Shown: piece by piece, positions 1 to 9,308 of the stretch
Layout: every line of letters begins with the position of its first letter
How positions within the stretch are numbered: position 1 is the stretch's first letter
Position numbers and translations under genes: made by a program
The notes under the pieces: generated by a model
Told to the model about the DNA's origin: nothing
The model's database searches: none
Seen by the model: only the letters and a program-made list of their open reading frames with translations
Assembly: GCA_003550305.1 (NCBI GenBank)
Contig: QKYT01001094.1
Span: forward strand, 4,802-16,026
DNA: 11,225 nucleotides
Direction: 5' to 3'
Source of the DNA: Glomus cerebriforme
Lineage: Eukaryota; Glomeromycota; Glomeromycetes; Glomerales; Glomeraceae

Positions 1-636
1 CAAATAAAACTTATATAAATAATACAATTTTTACTATCTATCCATAAAATAAAAATAAGTATTTATTAAATATGAATAATCTAAACTTTAACGTTTAACA
101 TTAAATAATGATCTTGAAAATCATGAATTTATCCTTCAATTTGATGATTCAACAGACTACCTATTTAAAATTTTAAATTCATAATAAAATTTCTTTTATA
201 CTATAAGGAAAATGATTGGGTGACGAAGTCACCCACCATGTAAAACAATTACTAGTTTTATATAAAAAAAGATTGATTCTCTCTAAAGCTGCTTCAATCG
301 AAATGAAGTCTCATAACAAAATTCTAATTCAGATAAATACAGTACTATTTTTTTCTTATTTCTTTCATTATTAAATTTCAATTGAACATAGATAACTTGT
401 TAACTATATGACTCATCAGTACGAAATTAAGGCAGAATATGGTTCATATGATCTAGATATAGTCATTTTTTATTTTTTAATACAACTTTCAAAATTTTAA
501 TGTATTATACTCCCAAATTATTGTTTTTAAATATAAAGTTCGCTAACTACATACATAACAAGCCATTATTATATTAATTCATAAATTAATGAGATTTGTG
601 AAATCAAATATTATGAGTGGAGAAAATTTACAAAAA
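1..636. other. intergenic, downstream of the kinase relic
   Basis: I see no coding sequence in this stretch on either strand. It is AT-rich with frequent stops in all frames. It would hold the 3' flank of the minus-strand kinase that ends at 653. The only compact structure noted is the inverted repeat at 217-235, listed separately. Confidence 0.6.
217..235. repeat. short perfect inverted repeat with GC-rich arms
   Basis: TGGGTGAC (217-224) is followed by GAA and then GTCACCCA (228-235), giving two perfect 8-bp arms around a 3-nt loop. The arms are much richer in G and C than their surroundings. The form resembles a short hairpin or the end of a small transposable element. No partner copy with the same arms was noticed elsewhere in the window, so mobile origin is inference only. 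Confidence 0.55.
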
Positions 637-1010
637 ACTGAGTGAAATGGCATCAATCTGTCGTGTTATGCCAGTTTTGTTTGCCACTTGCCTCTGGTTC
701 GGCATTTCCCACATCACCGTTATGATCGTTAGTTTCTTTTCGTACAGTGCATAATCCTTTTTTAGGACTGAGCGAAATGACATCAATCTGTTGTGATAGG
801 CCAGTTGCATTTGCCTCTGGTTCGGCATTCCCCACATCACTGTTATGATCATTAGTTTCTTCTTGTAAAAAGCATAATCTTTTTTTAGGACCGAGTGAAA
901 TTACATCAATCTGTTGTGTTATTCCAGTTTCATTCGCCTCGACATTTCCCATATCACCGTTACGATCATTCGCTTTAATTTCTTCACATTCTTTTTGTAT
1001 AGAGTAAAAT
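637..1010 (-). repeat. 123-bp coding tandem repeat, about three units
   Basis: Units lie at 637-766 (130 bp), 767-889 (123 bp) and 890 to about 1010. Each starts on the plus strand with AC(T/C)GAG(T/C)GAAAT and ends near GCATAATC plus a T run. Read on the minus strand they encode the C-terminal tail of the kinase at 653-2324, with a 41-residue unit containing GNAEPEAN and QQIDVISL and ending PKK.LC. The 130-bp unit is 7 bp longer because GAGGCAA is followed by GTGGCAA, an apparent 7-bp tandem duplication. That shifts the frame and ends the protein early at 653. Without it the frame would read through the unit, including TGITRQIDAISL, to a stop at 628. Confidence 0.85.
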
Positions 1011-2324
1011 TTTCTTTTTTTCGACAAATTTAATGAATTATTAATCGATTTTCTCTCGTAATCAATCTGACAAGATTGCATAAGGCTAATATAATGAGAC
1101 ATAGATCGACTTTTATAAATCGCTTGTAGATGCGTCGAATAATGTTCTTTAACCTTTTCTTTTGCCATACTATGAAATTTGTACCGTTCTTCATCACACA
1201 TAAGAAACTGTTTTATCACTTCCGAAAATATATTATTTTCAAAACTTTGATACCATTCATCAAGTTTCTGATACACCTGCAATGCCGTTGGCCGTTTTTT
1301 TGAGTCGGCATTCCAGCATTGTTGCATAAGATCAATCCAACATTGGGGTGTTGCTTTTACAATTGTAGGTCGTCGATGGTCTTTACAAATGCTGATCATC
1401 AAGTGGTGGTCATGTGCCAATTTGCCAAATGGTGGTTGTTGTGATGAGAATTCCCACATAATCATAGCAAAACTGTATATATCTGCTGCTGGACTATATG
1501 GTTTATGGCACAAGACCTCTGGAGCAATATATGGCATGATACCAATTACCTCGTCTGATTTTTCATTGATAAAAGTAGTAAGTCCCATATCGGCAATTAG
1601 TGGTCTTCTTGCATAATCGATAAGTATGTTGCCAGTATGAAGATCTTTATGCATCAAATTACGTTCATGGATTTTGTGTAGTGATCTTATGATCCAACGG
1701 GAAAGACAAATTGCATATTTCCAATTAATCAATGTCTCCGAATCCTGTAAATATCGACGTAAATCTCCATGTTCCGCATATTTCATAACAATCATATATT
1801 TTCCATCATCTGGATTTTGTGTAATACCAAAACATCAACCACACACTGTTCAAATCTATCATCTTTAGGAATCAAAATAACTTTATTTGTAAATGAGGAT
1901 TTTTCCCCAACAAAATATCTAAAGTATGTAGATATTCCTAAATAAATCGTTGAAAATCCTCCTTTCCGATCTTTTTCAACTCTCTAAAGGAGGTAAAAGG
2001 ATAAACTTCAAGGAACGTACCATTCAACTTATTGGCGTTTAATTGTGATTCTCTAATAACCGTATCAAGTTCTTGATTGCCACTTGTCCAATTTTTAAAA
2101 TCATTTTCAATAATAATTCGATAACATTTTTCGCAGTCGTACACTGTGGGGGTGATGTAATAACCAAATTGTTTAGGGTATTTATTATTACATATGAAAC
2201 ACTTATCTCGAGGTCGAATATCTAAATAACTATCAGGATCTTTTTTATATATATCAGTCCAAAGCCACAATCCATCTTTCAATGGTGGCATTGATTGAGA
2301 CAGTTTACCGATGTACTGTGACAT
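653..2324 (-). pseudogene. frameshifted protein kinase of the Glomeromycotina-expanded family
   Basis: From ATG at 2324 the first frame encodes a zinc-ribbon-like motif (CFIC, then CEKC), the family signature FKNWTSGNQELD and the approach to the Gly loop (ELKKIGK). That frame stops at 1938. At about 1957-1962 one G appears lost: a second frame continues with GGFSTIYLG. At about 1833 one T appears lost: the third frame continues with CFGITQNPDDGKYMIVMKYA. From the Met at 1795 the C-lobe is complete: HKD (49-51, Lys replacing the Arg of HRD) with Asp51, Asn56 in GNIL, DMG (69-71) for DFG, APE (91-93), DIYSF (105-109) and Arg168 in KKRPT. A tail of 123-bp repeats follows. In the middle frame the VAIK lysine and helix-C glutamate are not recognisable, and the stretch is short. 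Likely a Ser/Thr- or Tyr-like signalling kinase before it broke. Assembly error at the two one-base sites cannot be excluded; no plausible intron removes them. Confidence 0.8.
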
Positions 2325-3239
2325 TATAACAAATATTTTGGAATGAGTTTAGGATAGAGTTATTCCCCTTAAATGATCGTTAACAATTGTATAAATAACC
2401 AATTTTCTGTACAACGAACTTTCGTAATACTTAGCATAAAAGGATAAATTTATTCAATTTTTTCATTGTATTTTTTCTAATTTTAGAACATTTTTTAAAT
2501 AAAATTTTGATATTCATAATCTTTTCTAACTGTATGTAAACATTTATTTCATAAATATACAAATTAGGTTCTCGTTAATTTTTTATTTTATTTTTTATAA
2601 ATGCCGTTCAAATAAACTTCAACATTGCCCTACTATTCCCTTTCTTTAATATGAAATGCAAAACTAGACCTAAACATGAACTTTTGTTTAATACATTTGA
2701 TTAAGCTAACTGATAAAATAATTGATAAGAAATTAAAATTTGCTAACAAACAAGAATGTACTTAATTACTCCAATCGCTATTTTTTAAAGGGAACAAATA
2801 AATCATTCATTATTTATTGCGATATACTATAATTTATAAATTGTAATAGGATATTTTTATGATTGAAAAAAAACAATAAAAATTATATGAATTAGTTTAT
2901 GACTTTGTTTTATTATATTTTAAAATATAATTATTACTTACAATTATTGTTAGATTTGCTAAAATCAATATTCTTATCAATATCAAATTCAAGTTCTCGT
3001 GTCAAATAATCTAAGTTCGATCATTATTTTTATTTAATTTGATGATTTCATCTAAAACAGCAAAAATTAATTATAAACCATTGAATTAATTAATAATTTA
3101 TTATAAACCAATTTCTTTTTTTTTTACCATTATCGTTATCTTCTATCTTAATAAAAAATATGTACAAGATTATTAGTAATAATAATACAATTTAATTGCC
3201 ATTAAAGATATTTTATTATTTGGATCACGATAATATGGG
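2325..3239. other. intergenic between the two kinase copies
   Basis: I find no gene here. It contains the 5' flank of the first kinase and the 3' flank of the second. It is AT-rich with stops in every frame. A 10-bp direct repeat TTATAAACCA occurs at 3071-3080 and 3101-3110. No convincing promoter motif stands out upstream of 2324. Confidence 0.55.
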
Positions 3240-4085
3240 CCTAGTTAAAGGTCTTCTATCAGTCATTAATTCCCACATAATCATACAAAACCATATATAT
3301 CTGAAGCTTTAGTATATTTTTGCCCTTGAAAAACTTCTGGAGCAATATATGGAATAAATCTCATCTATTGCAGATTTACTTATTCCAAAAACACACGTTA
3401 CTGCTTCTGCTGATCCAAATTTATAGATTACTGTATCATCAATAAAAATATTTCCAATATGGAATAATAATATTAGATCATAAGTCCACGTACCATACAC
3501 GATAATAGAAAGAGCTTATTATGCCAATTAAGCTTAAAAAAATCATTAGTTAAAAATGTGTTAAATCTCCTTTTTCATAATATTTTGTAATCATCATATA
3601 ATTTTGGTAATTGGATGTTGAGAATTCCATTAATGTAGAAAGGACTTAAGATTATAAAATATTTTGAGCTGAAACACAAAATTTAAAATTAAATTATGTA
3701 AAATTAGAAATTCATAATTAAAAAATTTTAAATATAGAATCACTTTACCTCATTTAATTTTTTAGGTTTGATATTTTCAGAATTATTAAGTTCCTATAAC
3801 CATTCCAAATAGTTATTGGATTATCAATCCAAATGACTTTATAAATTTTGCTTCAACAATAAATTTTACATTTTTGAACTTATAATATGGAAAAAATTCC
3901 ATTAAATGTTTATATTCATTACGGCTATTTAAATTTATTAAATCATCAATATCTTTATTTCCACTTTGCGACTACTTAGCGTAACCATTTTTGCTTTATA
4001 ACATGGGTAGCAAATTCTATCAATTTTATTTAAATTTTTTCTATTATTGCATTCATTGTATATCATAAATGTCGGATGATTTAAA
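3240..4085 (-). pseudogene. strongly decayed second kinase of the same family
   Basis: Family landmarks appear in the right order on the minus strand but in different frames. They are: a zinc ribbon (NECNN then CYPC) near 4010-4060; SGNKDIDDLINLN and MEFFPYYKFKNVKFI near 3880-3960; IYKVIWIDNPITIWN near 3810-3855; ELNNSENIKPKKLNE ending at a GTAAAG splice donor at 3748; NYMMITKYYEKGDLTHF near 3560-3610; WHNKL and HIGNIFID; then IPYIAPEVFQGQKY and MWELMTDRRPL ending near 3243. At least five frame changes separate these blocks. The Gly-loop glycines are gone, the HRD catalytic Asp is deleted (DLILLFHIGNI where DLIHRDFHIGNI is expected) and DFG reads KFG. Everything after the activation segment and helix F is missing. 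It is clearly non-functional as a kinase. Confidence 0.85.
3645..3748 (-). other. relic intron inside the second kinase
   Basis: On the minus strand, KKLNEL-type coding sequence ends AATGAG followed by the donor GTAAAG (G at 3748). Coding similarity resumes after an acceptor CTTAAG ending at 3645, giving 104 nt. The size matches the 106-nt intron of the plus-strand gene at 7587. The first kinase has no intron at this place, and its equivalent segment is short. The exact acceptor is inferred. Confidence 0.5.
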
Positions 4086-4374
4086 AACTTGGTTCATGAT
4101 TTTTCTTTTTAGACCAAATGATTGCATCCAAGGAATTATCACTATATATATATAAAATTAAATAATATTACATGATAATAAGTATTAAAGAATCCAGTAA
4201 GAATCCTTTATTCGAAATATAAGAAAAGTTCCAATCCGATTTATTCGTTTTAATTTGTGAAACGTCTATTTAAATGAGCAAAATAATATTTTGAATCAAT
4301 AAAATTTTTTTGCCTGCATGTCGTGTAATGCACAAAAAGAAAACAATTAATTGCTTTATTTACAAAAATCTAGC

Positions 4375-4500
4375 GCCTCTCGGTACCGTGATGTAAAGTC
4401 ATATTGCTGGGCATGTAATTCCGGCCAGATCTATGTTTAAAAATTACGGATGGTTTTGGCCTGCGTTATAGATTGTTGTCAGACTTGATTTAAAACTTCC
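4375..4500. mobile_element. GC-richer island, possible transposon remnant
   Basis: This stretch stands out from its surroundings by GC content. It contains the 8-bp palindrome CGGTACCG (4381-4388), then GTGATGTAAAGTCATATTGC, CCGGCCA and TTGGCCTG. The last two are near-inverted around an AT-rich core with AATTACGGATGG. No intact terminal repeats, target duplication or transposase are visible, so mobile origin rests on composition and shape only. Confidence 0.25.
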
Positions 4501-6530
4501 TAAATGCTTTAAAGTTGAAGATTTGATCAAACATGAAACATTCTATTTTAATATTCTTAATATAAAAGACATTATGGGTAATTTGTAAATTTTGTATCAT
4601 CATTCGTGTATTATTATCACTGAATAATTATATATAGTTATTTCATGGTTGTAACTCATTTCGTACCTATAATCGAAGAATTAATAACTTTAAAGTTTAA
4701 AAGCGTTGTGTATTGATCTACATGGTTAATGCTGAATTTTGAAATTCAAAATTTATATTACGCAAAGAAGCATTTTTAAAAGAAATCGAATAACAGTAGA
4801 AGTGGCTCGGTAGGCTTTCACGTGATTTAACATTTTTTTGGAACCTTTTTTTGATTTATATTTACGCGTATCATCAAATAAAATTAATGATAAAATTCTC
4901 TTTTCCTTTACGTGTTTTGTTATTATGATCTATTTGTTTGCATATCATGTAATCTTAGTATTAGAGTTACTGACGTACTGTTGCCACCCACTCCAGTAAT
5001 TTTCTGTTTACTTCTGAATTTATTATTAAAACTCAACAACTTTGTGATAAGCGTCGTTTTTTTTTTTGAGATAATATAAAATAATTCAAGTTTCAATATT
5101 ACTTGTCATAAAGTTTCCAATTCGATGCAATTCTTTGTAATGCTTGTTATTAAATAACAAAAGTGACGACAAAAATATCCATGAGTCTTAAAAACCATAC
5201 ACTTGCAGAGAAACATACAGTATGTCGTAAGCGAGGCGTAATTGAATATGCTAAGTGTAAACCTCCCAAATTTTAAGAATTGTCGAAACACTCATTAAAT
5301 ATTTAAAGTAAGAACTAATTAAATTAACAAAATTACCTTTTCTTTAGAATGCACTACTCCTAATTCAATTCACACAATAGACTTCAATTCATTTATTCAT
5401 CTTGCTCATATTCTTCATTATAATTTCTCATTCATTTTACCACCGACTGAAATTAGACTTTGCCGCATTTTGAAATCCTATTTGTGGTATAATTGTTTTT
5501 AATTAATAAAAGATAAATTCGTAATAATTATTCTTAGTTATATTTTAGCAAAATACATTCTTCATCGTCGTTTTTCCTTTAGAACATAAAATTTTTAGTG
5601 TAATTAACGAAAATGGACCTAGCTGGAATCATTTCATATTAAAAAAAAAAAAATAATAAATGAATTTCAAATTGTATATTTCAAAATTATTCATTTTTAT
5701 AATTAATTCGATTACGGTAGCACGAATTTCTTTTAATGACATTTTAGGTATATACTACGCAGATTTATTTATATTGTCTTCGGTAATACGGCATATTTAT
5801 GTGATGAATTGCAGGCATAAATGTACATAATTTATAACATTTATTACTGTTTCATTATAATACCAATGGCATACCAAGTATCTACCATGTAATTTAAATA
5901 CCGTAATTCTTATTAATTATTTATGACCTAAAAAAATATTATTTAGGTAAAAAAAAGAGACCAAACTAAAACAACTAAAAATAATTCTATGAAGGAATAA
6001 CAATAATTAAAAATTAAAAATTGACAGCAACATGAACACAAAATTTCCCTTTAATTTTATTCTTTTTAGTAAAACGTATCCATTTATATCATTCTTACAA
6101 TCATCTTTATATAATTATAGTAAAACAGTGTGTAAATATTGATGAAATTTATTAGATTCCGTCAGATAATTTCCGGGTTATGGGAATCCCAATTTATTAT
6201 CATGCATAAAAAAAATCATAAATGATAGATATTCAGACAAATAAAAAGTAAAAGATTTTCTTTTCACAAAAAAAATTTTTTTGTATGGATTTATTTTTAG
6301 AAAATTCGAACAATCCGTCTAACCATGAATTTTATTTGCGAGTTATCATTACAAAGTGTCACAATATGATATCATTATCATAATAAATATAAAAATAATT
6401 GTTTTGTTTTTAAAAAAGATTTTTCATGGTATTATTTGATAAAAATAAAAACACAGAATTCACATGACATGATAATTATTAATTTATCCTAATAATTATT
6501 TAATTAAGTTTAATTAAATTACTAATCATT

Positions 6531-6570
6531 TAAAATCTTTTTTTTTTTTAAAATCTTTTTTTTTTATTTG
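6531..6570. repeat. direct repeat of AAAATC plus T run
   Basis: TAAAATC followed by about 12 T is repeated immediately as AAAATC followed by about 10 T. This is a short duplication with slippage-prone tracts and no visible function. Confidence 0.5.
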
Positions 6571-6622
6571 ATAAAATCATGTAAAATCGCAGATTGCAAA
6601 ACTGTGTGACATCCCCTACTTT

Positions 6623-6671
6623 TTTCCATTGGAAATTCCGAAATTTTAATTCCGTATTCCGTAGGAATTAA
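6623..6671. repeat. cluster of adjacent palindromes
   Basis: TTTCCA-T-TGGAAA (6623-6635) is a palindrome with 6-bp arms. It is followed by a hairpin with 8-bp arms, TTAATTCC (6646-6653) and GGAATTAA (6664-6671), around a 10-nt loop. AATTCC or its complement recurs throughout, and TGTGACATCCCC lies just upstream at about 6605. The density suggests a terminal or subterminal part of a non-autonomous transposon, or a structured regulatory region. I cannot decide between these from one copy. Confidence 0.4.
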
Positions 6672-7219
6672 GGAAATCATAACAAAGAGTTAACAAACAA
6701 TTGAAATTTTGTTCGGAAAATTTGCTTTCAAAAAAAAATGAGGATCACCAAATTATATCACAAAATACATGACTTTTTTTTATTAATTTAAATTGACCTT
6801 TTTAAACTATTACTATACCATTTATTACTCAAAAAAAAAAATAGGTTATTATTTACCAAATATATAAGCTCATTATTACATCTTTATTTCGAAAAAAAAG
6901 GAAATTTTTATTCAAATTTGATTGGTTTATTTAAAAAATAATGTTCCCTTGTGTACTTGAACGAATGATAATTTAGGCCAACCTTAATCTAAATTCTGCA
7001 TAATTCTGCCAAAAGTCTATTTTTAGTATACAAACGTGATTATTTGATACTACCGGCATATTCCGTTTCAAGATTTTGGGGTTGTAATACAGTTTTGTAA
7101 TAATTACATTACTGATAAACAAACAATCTAAATTTGAGTAATCGAATGAATATAGTAAAGTAAAATGCATCACTTGCATAAATTTACTAGTTTTATTTTA
7201 TTGTAATTTTTTTGATACA

Positions 7220-7586
7220 GTTTTAGTGCAATTCACTTGTTTCTTTTTCTGTAAAAAAAATAAAAATTCTTTCGTCCTTTCGTAATTTCGTTCGTTCTCT
7301 TTTTTCTTTTTTTTTCATACCTTTTATTCTTGTATGAAATTATTTCTTTAATGAAAAGAATAGATTTTTTTTTTTTGTAAAAAGAAAATTCTCACGTATA
7401 TTTTTGGCTTTTACTGTGTCGAATAAATAGTAACACAAGCTACAAAAAATACAATAAATACATGTACGGAATTAATAAACGAACTCTGGAGTTCAAGACT
7501 AGTAATTTCTACCTATTTTTTTCTATAAACGAAACTATTAAATATTTATATTTGTCCTGTTTAAAAGTGAATAGACTAAAAAAATT
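7220..7586 (+). promoter_or_regulatory. candidate promoter of the membrane protein gene
   Basis: A pyrimidine-rich stretch on the coding strand spans about 7225-7325, as is common in fungal promoters. Within it TTTCGT occurs at 7270, 7278 and 7286, an exact 8-bp spacing, followed by TTCGT at 7291. A TATA-like TATTTATAT lies at 7543-7551, about 40 nt before the ATG, and the start context is A-rich (AAAAAAATTATG). GAACTC-TG-GAGTTC at 7481-7494 is a small inverted repeat. Binding proteins are unknown. Confidence 0.45.
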
Positions 7587-8907
7587 ATGAACAAATTTTT
7601 TATAATATTTTTACTACTGGTAGTAATTTCTAAAAATCTTGTTCTTACTCAATCAACAAATGATACAACAAATGATACAACTTCAGTAAATGATCCTGTA
7701 AATAATCCTCAAAGTCAAAATTGTTCTACGCAAGATAATTCTCCTTGCGTAAAATTAAATAATATTTTAGCTCCTTGTAATGGAGCATTTGGTCCTCCGC
7801 CTAATGATGTTAATTCATTAGAATATAGCGTAGACAGTAAGTTTTTTTTTCATTTTTTATTTATTTATTTATTTTTTTTTATTATTTAAAAATTATTATA
7901 ATAACAACAATAATAATAATTAAAATCATTGGTTTTTTTTAGATGGTAATTTAGCGAGTTGTATGTGTAATCAAGATGCTTATGATACGTTGTCATCTTG
8001 CGTATCAACGTGTTTTTCAAATGGAAATGTTAATATAAAAGCTGCAGATTTTCCAAATTATCAAAGATCTTGTAAAGATTTTGGTTTTCCTTTTGGTCCT
8101 CCTATACCAGATCAACCTTCTGATACAAATAATTCAGCTAGTACAGCTAAAAGAGTTTTAGTAGGAATTTTTACAAGTATAACATTATTTATAATTTTAG
8201 GTTTATTATTTTGGTATTGGAATTCAAAAAAAGCAAAAAGTTTGAAAAAAATTTCAAAACCTCCATCTGTTGATGATGATGATTCAGCACCAGATCAAAT
8301 GACAGTTCATCATCCTACTCCAGGAAGTGGAGTATCAGTTTCTTCTTTACAGAATAATTCTGATCCTGGATCATATTATCCTCAAGGTCGTTCAGGTTTA
8401 TTTCCTCCTCCTGGTACTATTAAACATCCAAGACCTCCACAACAATATTCTCCTTCTCCTCCAAGATTACCTCCACAACAATATTCTCCTGCTCCTCCTC
8501 CTCCACAACAATTTTCTCCTGCTCCTCCACCACCACAACAATACGCACCTGCTCCACCACCACCACAACAATATGCACCTGCTCCTCCACCACCACAACA
8601 ATATTCTCCTGTTCCTCCACCACAACAACAACCATATTATAATGCTCCACAATTTAATAATCCTCGTCCTCCTCCTCCTCCTGCACAACAAGGTTATTTG
8701 CCTCCACAACCACAACAACCTCCTTATCCACCATATCAACAACCTTATTCACGTCCACCTCCTAACAGGAGTCCTTATCAACAACAACCACGTCAACCTA
8801 GGACAAATTCCCCTGGTATGGATCCTGCTTATCCAAGAAATACTTCCCCTCCTCCTAATAACTATTATAATAATAATCCAAATAATTATTATGGCGGTCG
8901 TATGTAA
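7587..8907 (+). CDS. single-pass membrane protein: eight-Cys ectodomain, Pro/Gln-rich tail
   Basis: Two exons, 7587-7836 and 7943-8907, join in phase to give 404 residues. Residues 1-22 are a signal peptide (MNKFFIIFLLLVVISKNLVL). The ectodomain has N-glycosylation sequons (two NDT, NCS, NNS) and cysteines at 46, 54, 64, 90, 92, 103, 107 and 127. The second half, CxC-x10-C-x3-C-x19-C, is close to the second half of the fungal CFEM pattern, but the first half (C-x7-C-x9-C) differs. A transmembrane helix spans 155-176, followed by the basic stop-transfer NSKKAKSLKK. The cytosolic tail has an acidic DDDDSAPD patch, then repeats such as APPPPQQY with many PxxP motifs. The topology resembles cell-wall sensors of the Wsc/Mid2 kind; a surface sensor or adhesion role with SH3-domain partners is inference. 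No named family was recognised. The gene appears intact. Confidence 0.9.
7837..7942 (+). other. spliceosomal intron, 106 nt
   Basis: Donor GTAAGT begins at 7837 after SVD, and acceptor TTTTTTTTAG ends at 7942. Splicing in phase 1 restores Asn84 and continues GNLASCMC. The unspliced frame runs into poly-T translation and a stop, so the intron is needed to bring cysteines 46-64 together with cysteines 90-127. It is T-rich with TTTA and AATAAT runs. Confidence 0.9.
8431..8640 (+). repeat. 30-bp coding tandem repeat
   Basis: In-register 30-bp units begin at 8461, 8491, 8521, 8551 and 8581, with partial units on each side. They encode ten residues of the form APPPPQQY(S/A)P. Units differ mostly at silent or Ser/Ala and Tyr/Phe positions. 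This suggests expansion by slippage or unequal exchange with selection on the protein. Copy number is likely to vary between strains. Confidence 0.9.
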
Positions 8908-9308
8908 CTAAAAAAAAAAAAAAAAGATAATGGACAATTTTTTTTTATATACATAGTTTGAAAAAAAAAATAATTAGAAATATAAATATATAATGGGTTA
9001 ATGGGTTATTGTTTTAAAAATTATTGTAATTTTATTTAAAGTTTTGTATAAGTAATTATTTGGAGATTCATCATATTCAATTTGTACTTTTATCACTATT
9101 GAGAATGAAAAAAAAAAATTGATAGTAAATAAATCATGATATAACTTATTTATAATAATAATAATATATTCAGCGATGAAATTTAATGGTATAATTCGAT
9201 TAGTGATCGATTTTTCCTGAACTAATGGTTTTGAGAGTATAATTCTAGCAATTTAATAATATTTATCACTTTTAAGGATATCTAGGATATTTTTAAGGAC
9301 GAGATCAA
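8908..9308. other. 3' flank of the membrane protein gene
   Basis: An A run of about 15 follows the stop almost directly, then AT-rich sequence with the 8-bp tandem TAATGGGT (8991-9006) and a TAA-type microsatellite near 9150-9165. No coding sequence was found. The AATAAA at 9128 is a candidate polyadenylation signal. Confidence 0.5.
9128..9133 (+). terminator. candidate poly(A) signal
   Basis: AATAAA lies 221 nt after the stop of the membrane protein gene. It is the first exact match seen on the coding strand downstream of the stop. In such AT-rich DNA an exact hexamer can occur by chance. Confidence 0.3.

Larger units (their letters stand above)
4086..7219. other. gene-poor AT-rich region with scattered repeat remnants
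   Basis: No credible gene was found across about 3.1 kb. The two longest open frames, minus 5106-5291 (61 codons) and minus 6973-7179 (68 codons), show no recognisable motif, signal peptide or coding-like composition. Long A or T runs are common (around 5641, 6270, 6540 and 6830). Islands with more G+C at about 4375-4500 and 6600-6690 are listed separately. One CACGTGAT lies at 4819-4826. Confidence 0.55.

Noticed and set aside
1389..1868. Plus-strand frames opposite the kinase
   Set aside because: They are antisense shadows of conserved kinase coding sequence on the minus strand.
1938..1967. Programmed ribosomal frameshift joining the first two kinase frames
   Set aside because: The shift would be -1 at AAG-GAG-GAT, with no X-XXY-YYZ slippery heptamer there. 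A second shift near 1833 also lacks one. Simple base loss explains both.
5181..5276. Plus-strand 31-codon frame with LAEKHTVCRKRGVIEYAK, like transposase helix-turn-helix starts
   Set aside because: The likeness to EKR-VIEYAK motifs is short and interrupted, and no catalytic domain follows. Too weak to call a transposase relic.
5106..5291. Minus-strand 61-codon frame
   Set aside because: It has no motif, is Phe/Cys/Tyr-heavy as AT-rich noise often is, and has no start context or splice partners.
6973..7179. Minus-strand 68-codon frame
   Set aside because: It has no domain, signal peptide or promoter, and its composition matches the surrounding intergenic DNA.
8420..8742. Minus-strand frames of 76 and 91 codons opposite the repeats
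   Set aside because: They are Val/Glu- or Trp/Arg-rich mirror images of the 30-bp repeat with no independent support.
8327..8911. Long overlapping plus-strand frame (194 codons) inside exon 2
   Set aside because: It translates the repetitive Pro/Gln coding sequence out of frame into Leu/His/Asn runs. It is open only because the repeat lacks stops.
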